A stretch of DNA of 64,000 nt, from positions 27,247 through 91,246 of the forward strand of contig NZ_JAJTWT010000016.1 in the NCBI RefSeq assembly GCF_021353235.1, given 5' to 3'. Below are positions 26,605 through 36,095 of the stretch, one piece after another. Source of the stretch: Pelomonas caseinilytica. GTDB taxonomy: Bacteria; Pseudomonadota; Gammaproteobacteria; Burkholderiales; Burkholderiaceae_C. The notes below the pieces were generated by a model, which ran no database searches, was not told the DNA's origin, and saw only the letters and a program-made list of their open reading frames with translations. The position numbers were made by a program, and so were the translations under genes. Positions within the stretch are counted from its first letter, which is position 1. Each line of letters starts with the position of its first letter.

Positions 26605-28942
26605 ATGACTCGCGCCTCGGCCGCGTGGAGCATTCCACCGGCATGGTCCGCGTCCAGCCTCTCCATGCCGAGGCGGACCACGGAGCCTCGGGGCGAGGAG
26701 AGCGGCACGGAGATTTCGTGGCCGAGCACCCGGCAGGCCTGGCGCACGATGGACAGGCCCATCCCCAGGCCGACGGCGCCGCCCAGGCTGACGCCGAACT
26801 CGGGGTCGGTGGCATCGCCGGTCAGCTTGTCGACCGGGATGCCCGGGCCGGTGTCGGCGATCTCGACCAGGACCCGCTGCTCCGTCACCGCCGCGTGGAT
26901 CTGGACGCCGCCGTGGGTCGAGTAGCGCACCGCGTTGGACGCCAGGTTGAAGAGGATGCGCCGGAGCAGGTGACGGTCGCTGCTCACCAGGGCCGAACGG
27001 CGCTGACCTGCCAACCCAGGCCCTTGGCCTGCGCGGCCTGGCGGTATTGCAGGTCGACCTCGACGAGCAGCTCGCCGAGGTCGACGATCTCCGCGTGAGG
27101 CACGTAGGTGCCACGCTCGAGCTGCGTCATGTCCATCAGCGCGTCGAGCATGTCGGTGAGCGTGCGGCTGCACCGCTGCACCGCCTGTACGTGCGCCTCG
27201 ACGTCTTCGGGCCGCTGGGGCTCGGCGGGTTGGGATTCGGTGAGCAGCCCCAGCACATGGGCCGGCTGGCGCAGGTCATGGCAGGCGGCGGCCAGGTGGC
27301 GGCTGCGTGCGGCGTTGAACTGCTCGAGCTGGGCATTGGCCGACTGGAGCTGGGTCACCAGCCGGGCGATCTGGCGGCGTTGGCGGAACTGATGGGCGTA
27401 GAAGCCTCCCGCGAGCAGGACGGCCGCCGCCAGGCCGAGCACGCCGATCACCAGCCACCGGCGATGGGCGGCTTCGACCTGGGCCTCCGCCGCCCGCGCC
27501 GCGCCGTCGACGCGCGCCTGAAGCAGCTTCTCCCGCGCGGTGTTGGCCATGGCCGAGCGGATGGCGCCGGCGCGCGCCAGGTCGTCCAGCGCGCCGGCAG
27601 CGTCGCCGAGGGTCTGGCGCACGCGGGACGAAGCCTCGTAGAACTGGGCGATGGCCAGGCTGTTGGTGTTGCTCTGGGCCTGGGCCAGCACATGGCCACG
27701 CTCCAGCAGCCCCGTGGCGCCGGGGTCGCCCAGTTGCGCCTGCGCGAGCCCCCATCCCACCAGGCAGCTCAACCGGCCGGCGACGTTGAGCGCATCCATG
27801 GAAGCCGACTTGAAGGTGGCGAGCGCCAGGGCGGGACTGCCGGCGCCGAGGTAGGCATGGCCCAGGGCCACCTGCGCCTGGGCCAGAGGCGTGGCCAGGC
27901 CGAAGCGGCGCGCCACCGAGGCCGCCCGCTGTGCCGCCGCGACGGCGTCGCTGTTGCGATCCAGCCGGCTCAGCAGCTCGCTCTGCCGGACCAGGGCCTC
28001 GACGAAGCTGGGATAGCGCTCGGGCGGCAGGGCTTCGTCCAGCTCCCGGAGATAGCCCAGCGCCTGCCGGGCCGCCGGGACCGTGGGGTTCTCGAACAAA
28101 GCCTGGGCCATGGCGAACAGCAGCTCCGCCCGGTCGAACCGGCCGGACAGCAGCGGCATGGCGCGCTGGTACTGGAACAGGGCCTCGCCGTCCTGGCCGG
28201 CCTGCGCGGCAGCCAGGCCGCGGAGTTGCCAGACCAGGCCTTCACGCAGCGGGTCGCCCAGCTTGCCGGCCATGGCCGCGGCCTGGGACAGCAGGGACTC
28301 ACGCGGCAGCTCGTACTGCTGGCCCACGCGCGTGGCCTCCACCATCCACAGCAGCTCGAAAGCGGCCATGGTGTCCCCGCCCTGCCGGGCCGTCTCGATG
28401 GCCTGCTCGGCGAGGGTCAGCAGCGGCGCACTGGTGGCGTAGTCGACGGCGGCGGTCTCGCGCGCCAGCCAGGCCAGGTGCATCCATTCGGCGTGACGGT
28501 CGCCCCGGGCACGGGCGCCCTCGTACTGGGCACGCAGTTGCCCGAGCGCCCCCTGGGCGTCTCGATATCTCAGCTCGAGCAGCGCTTCGCGCCAGGCGCG
28601 CCAGTCGTCGTTGCTGCGCAGCTCGGGCGTCGCGGGGGTCGGCTGGGCCACGGCGCATAGCGGGCCGAGGCTGGTCCACAGCAACACCAGCCACAGCAGC
28701 GCGGCCAGCAGCCGCGTCGCCGCGCCGGCACCGCAGAAGCGGCGTTCGGCCCCGTCGGCGGACGATGAGACGGTTTGCGACAGCAAGGCTGACAGCCCCT
28801 TGTGTGTTGCGGTCGACAGGGAAGGCCCGCTGAACCACGCTTGCAGTATGGGGCCGCCACGCGGGCCCCGGATGGGGGTTGACGAGGGGACTCCGCTGCG
28901 CTGGCACTCCAGCGCGCCGGACGAACCCTGGTCGATCGTCAC
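26601..28942 (-). pseudogene. TPR-type sensor histidine kinase split by a frameshift
   Basis: The first frame (28942 down to 26984) gives a signal/TM segment, TPR-like repeats, a TM near residue 485, coiled coil and a good dimerisation helix with the phosphoacceptor in CHDLRQP (His555, codon 27278-27280). It then stops after KGLGWQVSAVRPW. The ATPase domain continues in the next frame from about 27000 to 26601: SDRHLLRRILFNLASNAVRYS, the G1 box ADTGPGIP, and GLGMGLSIVRQACRVLG. Compared with the paralogue at 24055, one base is missing near 26985-27010. It could be a real decay, a programmed shift or a base-calling error. The GTG start at 28942 overlaps the chemoreceptor stop (GTGA), but a long leader precedes the signal peptide, so a later start is possible. 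Confidence 0.8.
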
Positions 28943-30528
28943 CGCGCGAGCCCGGGCTGGCCCGCGCCACCGTCGGCCAGCTTGAACGTGGTGACCATGC
29001 GCACGAGTTCCGCGGCCTGGCCGCTGAGTCCCGAGGCCGCGGCGGCCATTTCCTCGACCAGGGCGGAGTTCTGTTGCGTCACTCTGTCGAGCTGGTGGAT
29101 GGCCAGGCCGAGCTGCGAGACGCCGGTGCTCTGTTCGGAGCTGGCCACGCTGATCTCGCCGACGATGTGGGCGACCCGCTGGATCTCGCCGACCACCTCG
29201 CCCATGGCCCGGCCGGCGCGGTCGGCCAGGCCGGCACCCTTCTCGACGCGCTCGACGCTGTCCTCGATGAGTCCCCTGATCTGCTTGGCGGCCTCGGCGC
29301 TGCGCGTGGCCAGGCTACGCACCTCCGCGGCGACCACGGCGAAGCCGCGCCCCTCCTCGCCAGCCCGCGCCGCCTCGACGGCCGCGTTCAACGCCAGGAT
29401 GTTGGTCTGGAAGGCGATGCCGTCGATCACCCCGGTGATGTCGGCGATGCGCTGGCTGGCGCCGTGGATGTCACGCATGGTGGTGACGACCTCCGCCACG
29501 ACCCGCCCGCCCTGGACGGCGACACCGGCCGCCGTCTGGGCCAGCAGGCTGGCCTCTGAGGCGTTGTCGGCGTTGTGCCTGACGGTCGAGCCCAACTGCT
29601 CCATCGAGGCGGCGGCCTGCTGCAGCGAACTGGCCTGGCTCTCGGTGCGCGCACTGAGGTCGGCGTTGCCATGGGCAATCTCGGCGCTGGCATGGGCCAC
29701 CGTCTCGGACGAATTGCGCACCCGGTGCACCAGATCGGACAGGCTGTCCCGCATCTCGCCGAGCGCGCCCATCAGCTGGGCGGTTTCGTCCCGGCCCTGC
29801 GGATGGACGGCCTGGCGCAGGTCGCCGGATGCGAACGTCCTGGCCACGCGCACGGCGTCTCCCACCGGGCCGACCACGCTGCGCGTGATCAGGGCCACCA
29901 GCAGCAGGCTGGCGCCCAGCGACGCCGCGAAGATGGCGCCCATGGTCCAGGTCGCCGATTCGTTGCTCTCGCGGGCCTCGGCTTCGTCCGCCACGGCGCG
30001 CCGGTTGGCGATCTCCACCACCTGGTCGATGGCCGCGCGGTGCACCTCGTAGGCCGCTTCGAGCCGGCCCATCGCCGCCTCCGTCGCCGCCTTGTCGCCA
30101 TGCTGGATGGCGGGCGCCAGATCGTCGAAGGCGGTCCGGTAGAAGGCCTCGACCGGCTGGTTGGCGGCGTCGAGCAGCAGCCCGGCCAGCGGCGCATCCA
30201 GCCGCGCCTGGGCCCAGAACTCGTGCCGCGCCAGATAGTCCTTGCGCAGCCCCTTCAGCCGTTCAACCAGTTGCGACTGCGCCGCCGGCTCCGTGGCGCG
30301 GGCCAGCTGCAGGCACACCAGGTAGGACTCGAGGATGTATTCCGGCGGCGGCAGGATGTCGGCGACGAGATCCTTGGTCTGGACGATGCGCTGGTAGAGC
30401 GCGCCGTTGACCTTGAGGCGGTCCAGGGTGTGGAAGGCCGCCGCGCCGAAGAGGGCGAAGCCGAGGAAGAAGATCACCAGCAGGGCGCTGAAGCGCGTGC
30501 CGATGCGATAGTGGCTGAACGTCACCAT
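28939..30528 (-). CDS. Methyl-accepting chemotaxis protein
   Basis: 529 residues: TM1 (about 12-35), a four-helix-bundle-like periplasmic domain (about 36-190), TM2 (about 195-215), HAMP, and the conserved signalling hairpin near residue 390 ([34 protein letters not shown]). No CheW/CheA gene is in the window, so it would use receptors' common kinase elsewhere. It follows the small unknown gene by 19 bases and overlaps the frameshifted kinase start, so receptor and kinases are co-expressed. The ligand is unknown. Confidence 0.95.
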   Translation of the reverse strand: MVTFSHYRIGTRFSALLVIFFLGFALFGAAAFHTLDRLKVNGALYQRIVQTKDLVADILPPPEYILESYLVCLQLARATEPAAQSQLVERLKGLRKDYLARHEFWAQARLDAPLAGLLLDAANQPVEAFYRTAFDDLAPAIQHGDKAATEAAMGRLEAAYEVHRAAIDQVVEIANRRAVADEAEARESNESATWTMGAIFAASLGASLLLVALITRSVVGPVGDAVRVARTFASGDLRQAVHPQGRDETAQLMGALGEMRDSLSDLVHRVRNSSETVAHASAEIAHGNADLSARTESQASSLQQAAASMEQLGSTVRHNADNASEASLLAQTAAGVAVQGGRVVAEVVTTMRDIHGASQRIADITGVIDGIAFQTNILALNAAVEAARAGEEGRGFAVVAAEVRSLATRSAEAAKQIRGLIEDSVERVEKGAGLADRAGRAMGEVVGEIQRVAHIVGEISVASSEQSTGVSQLGLAIHQLDRVTQQNSALVEEMAAAASGLSGQAAELVRMVTTFKLADGGAGQPGLAR

Positions 30529-30547
30529 GGCCGGTCTCCGCGCCGCC

Positions 30548-30988
30548 TCAGGCGATGGAGCCGCGCAGTCGAGCCGCCAGGGCCTCGAGGGCGCGCTGCA
30601 GTTGCCGGCGCTTGTGGCAGGCCGCGAAGTGGCGCTGGATGATGTCCAGGGCCAGCACGCGGTCGACCTCCCCGGCCGCCGCCTCGGCAGCGGGGCGGCC
30701 GGCGCACAGGGCGATGACGCGCTTCAGGCGCAGCTCGCAGAGGTCGCGGTCACCCGCGAGGGCGGCGCAGATGCATTCCTGCACGGCGTCGATGGCGCGC
30801 CCGCGCTCCGCCTCACCGAGGGGTTCGCCCGCCCACGCGGAGACCGGCGAGTCGTAGGGCATCAGGTCCGGCCCGGGGGCCTTGGGTACGCCGGCACGGC
30901 CGAGGGGATGGCGGGGGCGAGACGAACGAGCCGGCACATTGAAGAGGACGACGTTCGCATCGGTGGCACGGATAGGCTGCATGTACAC
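30548..30988 (-). CDS. Uncharacterised small protein at the head of the leftward sensory arm
   Basis: 146 residues, no family recognised. The first half is Pro/Arg-rich and looks disordered. The second half (about 75-146) is helical with four Cys residues, [24 protein letters not shown] and [10 protein letters not shown]. There is no signal peptide or TM segment. A second Met two codons later is an equally good start. Position as first gene before the chemoreceptor suggests a cytoplasmic accessory of the sensory proteins, but nothing in the sequence proves it is translated. Confidence 0.5.
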   Translation of the reverse strand: MYMQPIRATDANVVLFNVPARSSRPRHPLGRAGVPKAPGPDLMPYDSPVSAWAGEPLGEAERGRAIDAVQECICAALAGDRDLCELRLKRVIALCAGRPAAEAAAGEVDRVLALDIIQRHFAACHKRRQLQRALEALAARLRGSIA

Positions 30989-31342
30989 CTCACGATGAGT
31001 TAGTACCGCAACGATGCGCGTGCAGGCCCCACCGGCGCGAAGAAAGCGACAAGGTCGCGCTTTCCTGCCACGACACGGCGGTGACGTGGAACGAATGGCA
31101 TGGGGGCTCCGGCCCCTTCGCGCTTGCGCGTTGAAAGCCTGGGCGCCGACGGCCCGGCCGGGGCCTGTTCATCGGGCGATTCATCCGGTGTCCACCACGA
31201 ACATTTCGTTCCCGCCAGGAAGGGACTCGTCGGGAACTTTCCGCCCAGCCGGGCCGGCCACCTACCGTGCGCCCCGTCAAAACAGGTCCGCTTGCCGGGC
31301 CCTCACCTTCATCGCCTCTGGCGTCAACTGGACGGGACAGAC
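30989..31342. promoter_or_regulatory. Divergent intergenic region between the two sensory arms
   Basis: These 354 bases separate the leftward and rightward arms and should hold both promoters. A hairpin is visible at 31042-31064 (GAAAGCGAC pairing with GTCG-CGCTTTC, two-base bulge, AAG loop). No convincing -35/-10 pair was found for either direction. An open frame over this stretch, in phase with the EarP-like gene, lacks protein character and was not used. Confidence 0.4.
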
Positions 31343-32506
31343 ATGGACAGTGCAGACATCTGGGACATCTTCTACCGGCCCGACGACCTCGCCGGCATGT
31401 GGTTCGGATTCCAACTGGCTCGCTCCTTGGGAGAGCAGCGCCAGCGCGTCCGGCTCTACTGCCACGACATCCAGACCCTGTCCGTCGCCCACGTCAACCT
31501 TGACCCGCGCGTGCTGATCCAGCACCTGGGCAGCGTCGAGATCCTCGACCAGCGCCTGGCGCGCACCATCGCCGCCGCCCCCAACCTGATCGAAATCTTC
31601 GACGGCGCGCCGCCAGCACCCTACATGGCCCGCTTCTTCAGCATGCAGTCGGGCGGCAACTGGTACTCCCTGCACGCGCCCTGGTCCAGGCGCGACGTCC
31701 CGACGGCCATCCAGTTGCGCACGCAGTCGCAGACGCATCGCCAGTTCGACGTGAACCTGGGCGATTCGTCGCAAAGCGCCGGCCTCATCCGCTCCGTCGG
31801 GCAGCCCCATGTACTGCGTACCAGCCCGCAGTCGCTGCTGGCGGCACGGGCCAGCATCCTGAGCCTGCTGGGCCTGTCGTCGGACCTGCTCGAAGCCGAC
31901 CGGACTCTCTACGTGAGCGCCAGCGCCGGCATCGCCTGGCCACAGTGGCTGCGCGCCCTGATCGAGTCCGAGACCTCCCACTGCCTCTTCGTCGAGCATG
32001 GCGAGCTGCAGGAGAAGATCGCCCCCATCTTCTCCCGCGTGCCGGGCCAGCCGGGCACGAGCTCCATCGGGGCGCTGACGGTCGTCTTCCTGCCGCCTCT
32101 GCTTTGGGCACTGGTCGACGAGATCATCAACATCTGCGACCTCGTGCTGACCGACCGCGACGACGTGGCCTTCCGGGCCGCTGAACGCGGCACCCCATCG
32201 GTGCGCGCCCAGGCGGCACCCACCGACACCGACATGGCGCACTGGCTCTTTCCAGAACCCAGCTCGAACCTGGCCGAGTGCTACCGAGGCGCGGCGGCGG
32301 CCCTGGGCACGGGCCGTGGCGTGCCCGAAAACCTGGACGCCTTCATGGCCCGGCTGGAGGACTTCAAGGCCCATGCCCGGCAGGTGCAGGCCCGCGTCGG
32401 TCGCGCCTCGGACCTGGTCGCCCTGCTGCTGACCTCCAGCGAGATCAGCACCGCCTCGAACGTGGAGCGATTGTTCGCTCCGACGCAACCCAACCCGATG
32501 CTCTGA
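31343..32506 (+). CDS. EarP-like (GT104-fold) protein with altered catalytic residues
   Basis: 387 residues, colinear with EarP, the arginine rhamnosyltransferase that modifies elongation factor P. WDIFYRPDDLAGMWFGFQLARSL matches EarP's WDIFCxVVDNYGDIGVxWRLARQL. QFDVNLGDSSQSAGLIRS matches its FFPGFTxxTGGLLRE. A LLGL...TLYVSA...WLRAL block follows, and LLWALVDEIINICDLVLTDRDDVAFRAAERGTP matches the nucleotide-sugar segment RLLWxCDxNxVRGEDSFVRAQWAGRP. One of the two essential N-terminal Asp residues falls on Gly, and RGEDS has become DRDDV. So the fold is probably kept while EarP activity is doubtful. No efp gene is near. It heads the rightward arm, 13 bp before a receiver-like gene. Homology is from memory of EarP sequences. 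Confidence 0.6.
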   Translation: MDSADIWDIFYRPDDLAGMWFGFQLARSLGEQRQRVRLYCHDIQTLSVAHVNLDPRVLIQHLGSVEILDQRLARTIAAAPNLIEIFDGAPPAPYMARFFSMQSGGNWYSLHAPWSRRDVPTAIQLRTQSQTHRQFDVNLGDSSQSAGLIRSVGQPHVLRTSPQSLLAARASILSLLGLSSDLLEADRTLYVSASAGIAWPQWLRALIESETSHCLFVEHGELQEKIAPIFSRVPGQPGTSSIGALTVVFLPPLLWALVDEIINICDLVLTDRDDVAFRAAERGTPSVRAQAAPTDTDMAHWLFPEPSSNLAECYRGAAAALGTGRGVPENLDAFMARLEDFKAHARQVQARVGRASDLVALLLTSSEISTASNVERLFAPTQPNPML

Positions 32507-32519
32507 GACCCGGATCGCC

Positions 32520-32945
32520 ATGAAGACCCCCCTGCCCCGCGTGCTGGTCGTTTCCGATTCCGCCGACCTGCGCTGGCATTTCAGCACCCTGCTGTACGAG
32601 CTGATCGTGGACGTGTACTGGCAGCTCGAGCTCAAAGGATTGGTCGAATTCGCCCACTGGTGTGAACCCCATCTCGTCATCCTGGCCATGCGCGACCTGA
32701 ACGATTCGTACGCCGCCTACCAGGGCCTGGCAGGCCTGCTGAAGGACTCGGCGGCGCGAGTGGCCCTGGTGGGCGCCCCGCAGGACGGCGCACCCTACCC
32801 CAGCCGTGACCGTTTCCAGCTCGACGGCTACCTCTCCGCCCCGCCCACCCTGCACGAACTGGCCTGGCTGGTGCAGCAATGCCGCATGCCCGCGGCCAAG
32901 CTGCCGCCCAAGGCGGGCAAGCCCTTCAGCGCGCCTCGCGTCTAG
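32520..32945 (+). CDS. Pseudo-receiver protein lacking the phosphorylation residues
   Basis: 141 residues with the alpha/beta pattern of a CheY-like receiver: PRVLVVSDSADLRWHF (beta1), PHLVILAM (beta3), ARVALVGA (beta4), DGYLSAPPTLHELAWLV (beta5-alpha5). The acidic pair is reduced to a single Asp, the phosphoacceptor after VIL is Ala, the Thr/Ser position is Gly and the conserved Lys before Pro is Ala. It is therefore expected to work without phosphorylation. It lies between the EarP-like gene and the hybrid kinase in one orientation. Confidence 0.65.
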   Translation: MKTPLPRVLVVSDSADLRWHFSTLLYELIVDVYWQLELKGLVEFAHWCEPHLVILAMRDLNDSYAAYQGLAGLLKDSAARVALVGAPQDGAPYPSRDRFQLDGYLSAPPTLHELAWLVQQCRMPAAKLPPKAGKPFSAPRV

Positions 32946-33017
32946 GGCACACCCGCTCCGCTTCCCGCCCAACCCACCCACAGGCGCCGTCCGACGAGGT
33001 GCCCAACGAGCCGCAAC

Positions 33018-34991
33018 ATGGCAGCCGAAGACACCGAGACCCACACCGCCGAGGGCCCACCTCCGCCCGCACGTCCGCGCCTGAGGTCCGGCGCCCTGAT
33101 GAACGTCATCAGCCGGCGTACCCTCACCCTGGTCGCGCTGCTGGGCGGCGCCGTCCCCGCCTACCTGCTGGCAAGCCGCCAGCCTGGCTGGGCAGTCCTC
33201 GTGGGCTGGCTCGCGCTGTACGCGCTCGTCGGCAGCTACTGGCTGCGCGACGCCATCACCGAGAGCCCGACCTTTCTCGGCCCGTCCAGGGCGGTGCGAC
33301 CGCTGCTGCTGGCCGCCGTGTTCGGCGTCATCGGCGCCTCGCCCATCCTCGTCTTCGAAAACGACCACCATGCCCGGGCTTCACTGACGCTGCTGGCACT
33401 GAGCCTCTCGCTGGCGGCCTCGGCGGCGGCGCTCAAGAAACCCGCCAGCGGCATCGGCTACGCACGGGCCGTCCTGGCGGTCACGCTGGCCGGCTGGGCC
33501 GCGGCGCAGGGCGACGTGGAAGTTCTCTTCATGCTGCAGGTCGTGGCCGCATGGCTCTTCGCGGAGATCTTGTCGCGCCGGTCCGCCTACCTCAGGCGCC
33601 GGTTCAAGGCGGCAGCCGCCAGCCACGCCAACGTGGCCAACGCCCTGCGCGCCAAGACCCGCGAACTGCAGGAGTCGAACTCCTCGCGCGTCCGCATCCT
33701 GGGCACCGTCAGCCACGAAATCCGCCAGCCGGTGCATGCCCTCGGCATGATGGTCGAGCGGCTGCGCATCGATCCCCACTCCACCGAGTTCCGCGTCCAG
33801 CTCGACGAGATCGCCTCCGTGGTGCGCTCGCTCGCGCATTCACTCGCCCTGCTGCTCGACATCTCTCGCCTGGACGCCGGCACCGTCAAGGTCAAGAAGA
33901 GCATCTCGCCGGTGCAGGCTTTGCTCGAACGCATCCGCCGGGAGTTCGCCGTCGACGCCAAGCGCAAGGGCCTGAAGTTCGAGTGCGACAGCGACCTCAA
34001 TGCCAAGATCGACACCGACTTCGCCCTCTTCTACGGCGCCGTGGCCAACTTCGTCAGCAATGCCATCCGCTACACCGACCGCGGCTACGTCAAGGTCTCG
34101 CTCTCGCAGCGGAACAAGGACGAACTCTGGCTGCACGTCAAGGACAGCGGCCGCGGCATCCCCGACGACAAGTTCGACGACATCTTCAACGAATACGTCC
34201 GCCTGGACCGGGAAAACCAGGCCGCGCAAGGCTTCGGGCTGGGCCTGGCCATCGTCAAGCGCACGGCGCAGCTGCTGGACCTGACCATCGAGGTCGACTC
34301 CGTGCTGGGCAAGGGCAGCGAGTTCCGCATCTCCGTGCCCTGCAGCAGCCAGACGCAGTCCATGACGCCGGGGGCAACGACCATGGCCCGCCCGTCGACC
34401 GTCAGCCGCTCGCTGGTCGGACTGCGCGTGGTGCTCGTGGACAACGACGAATCGGTGCTGCGCGGCATCGACAGCATGGTGCGCAGCTGGGGCTGCGTGC
34501 CGCTGTCCTGCCAGAGCGTGGCGGAGCTGGCCGGCAAGCTCGCCCACATGCCCGGCACGGAGTTCGACTGCGTGGTGGCCGACTTCCATCTCGGTGCCGG
34601 CGAGCCCAATGGGCTGGACGCCATCGAGCTGGTCCGCAAGAGCATGTCGCGCTTCGTCTCAGCCACACTTTTCACGGGCGACCTCAGCATCCGTTCGGCC
34701 GACCTGCCCTTGCCCGACGTGCACGTCGCCCACAAGCCCGTCGTGCCGGCGCGCATCTGCGTGATGTTCGAGGAGATGGCCGCCGAGAGCAAACGCCGCC
34801 GCCCCGAAGAGGATTCCGAGGCGGCACTCGAAGTCGAGACCCTGTCGGAATCCATGCCGCTGGCCTCGGCCTACTCCTACTCCAACCACCCCGCCATGCT
34901 GCAGCCGCACGAGGCGCAAGTCGCCGCCGAGGCGGTCCTGCAAGGGGCCGCGGAGGCCGGCATACGCCAGCCCGCCGCCAAGCCGGACTGA
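33018..34991 (+). CDS. Hybrid sensor histidine kinase with multi-TM input domain and receiver
   Basis: 657 residues. About six TM helices (residues 32-195) form the input, then a coiled coil, the phosphoacceptor His in VSHEIRQPVHALG (near 238), the N-box FVSNAIRYT, G1 DSGRGIP, a G2 box GFGLGLAIVKR, and a receiver (about 475-595). The receiver has acidic residues DND, Asp in VVADFHLG, TGD and Lys in AHKPV. All catalytic motifs are present, unlike the kinases of the leftward arm. A disordered acidic/Ala tail closes the protein. It is 72 bp after the pseudo-receiver and 150 bp before the LytTR regulator, its likely target. Confidence 0.93.
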   Translation: MAAEDTETHTAEGPPPPARPRLRSGALMNVISRRTLTLVALLGGAVPAYLLASRQPGWAVLVGWLALYALVGSYWLRDAITESPTFLGPSRAVRPLLLAAVFGVIGASPILVFENDHHARASLTLLALSLSLAASAAALKKPASGIGYARAVLAVTLAGWAAAQGDVEVLFMLQVVAAWLFAEILSRRSAYLRRRFKAAAASHANVANALRAKTRELQESNSSRVRILGTVSHEIRQPVHALGMMVERLRIDPHSTEFRVQLDEIASVVRSLAHSLALLLDISRLDAGTVKVKKSISPVQALLERIRREFAVDAKRKGLKFECDSDLNAKIDTDFALFYGAVANFVSNAIRYTDRGYVKVSLSQRNKDELWLHVKDSGRGIPDDKFDDIFNEYVRLDRENQAAQGFGLGLAIVKRTAQLLDLTIEVDSVLGKGSEFRISVPCSSQTQSMTPGATTMARPSTVSRSLVGLRVVLVDNDESVLRGIDSMVRSWGCVPLSCQSVAELAGKLAHMPGTEFDCVVADFHLGAGEPNGLDAIELVRKSMSRFVSATLFTGDLSIRSADLPLPDVHVAHKPVVPARICVMFEEMAAESKRRRPEEDSEAALEVETLSESMPLASAYSYSNHPAMLQPHEAQVAAEAVLQGAAEAGIRQPAAKPD

Positions 34992-35141
34992 GACCACGCA
35001 GGGCGTCCAGGAGGCGGGCGGCAGGGTGATGCCTTCCCCGGCGATCGTGCGGCCGGCACGCCAAACGTGCTGATTTCCCTTGCGATAGGGGGGGCATATC
35101 TGAGCATCATCCAGTCATAAACGACTAGCGAGGGGCATCGC

Positions 35142-35921
35142 ATGAACACGGAAGCGCATTCGCCGCCGGCACAGCAGGCGCGGGCGGAACCCACGGTCAA
35201 GGTCCTGGTCGCGGAGGACGACCCGGTCCAGCGGAACTCCCTGGTGGACCTGCTCGCCTCCCTCAGGCCCGATTGGGGCGTGGTGGCCTGCGTCGGCTCC
35301 GTGGACGAAGTCCAGTCGGCCGTCGACTCCCTCATTCCTGACCTTTGCCTCATCGACATCCACCTGCAGGGCAGCGACGATCCGAACTGGATCAAGAACC
35401 TCGGCTCCGACCTGGCCATCATCTACGTCACCGGCGACCCGGAATTCGCCGTGCACGCCTTCGACAGCGACGCCATCGACTACGTGCTCAAGCCCATCAC
35501 GGCTCGGCGCCTGAAGACGGCCCTCGACCGTGCGAGCCGCGACCCGCGCCTTTCCGGCAGCCGGTCCACGGGCGGCGAAGGCGGCCCCGGGCGGACCTAC
35601 CTGACCCGCGTCACCATTTCACGTGGTGCGGAGACCATCGTGGCCATGCCGGAAGACATCGCCTACCTGGAAGCCGACATGAAATACACCCGCGTCGTGA
35701 CGACGCGGGGCGCGGGCCTCGTGCGCATGGGCATCAACGAGTTGAGCGCCCGGCTGCCTGAAGAACAGTTCCTGCGCATCCACCGCGGCTACGTCGTCAA
35801 CCTGAAGTTCGTGTCTTCGGTCAAGCGCAACGAGCTGGGCTATCTCGAAGTCCATCTGAACGGGCGCCAGGAAGTGCTGCGGGTCAGCAAGTCCTACCAG
35901 CACGTCTTCCGTCCCGATTGA
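35142..35921 (+). CDS. LytTR-family response regulator
   Basis: 259 residues. Receiver at about 18-140: acidic pair in VAEDDP, phosphoacceptor Asp in CLIDIHLQG, Thr in YVTGD, and YVLKPI with the Lys. The LytTR DNA-binding domain covers about 155-258 (AMPEDIAYLEADMKYTRV, FLRIHRGYVVNLKFV). It should bind direct repeats and act as a transcription activator. A GAGGGG ribosome site precedes the ATG. LytTR regulators usually answer LytS-type kinases, and one degenerate LytS-like protein sits in the leftward arm; the adjacent hybrid kinase is the other candidate. Confidence 0.94.
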   Translation: MNTEAHSPPAQQARAEPTVKVLVAEDDPVQRNSLVDLLASLRPDWGVVACVGSVDEVQSAVDSLIPDLCLIDIHLQGSDDPNWIKNLGSDLAIIYVTGDPEFAVHAFDSDAIDYVLKPITARRLKTALDRASRDPRLSGSRSTGGEGGPGRTYLTRVTISRGAETIVAMPEDIAYLEADMKYTRVVTTRGAGLVRMGINELSARLPEEQFLRIHRGYVVNLKFVSSVKRNELGYLEVHLNGRQEVLRVSKSYQHVFRPD

Positions 35922-36095
35922 CGCCGGCCGCGTCGCCCCCCGGCCGCACTCGTCTCCGCAGCCTTCACCGAACCGGCCCGCAATTGGTGGCGGCCGGCGC
36001 CGCACTCGTTCCGCCTCCAGGCGCCTCGTCTGAAAGCCGCAGGCCCCTCCACCGCGCCGCTTACCTTTGCCGTCGAGGGAGCGCGCAAAGGCGCA

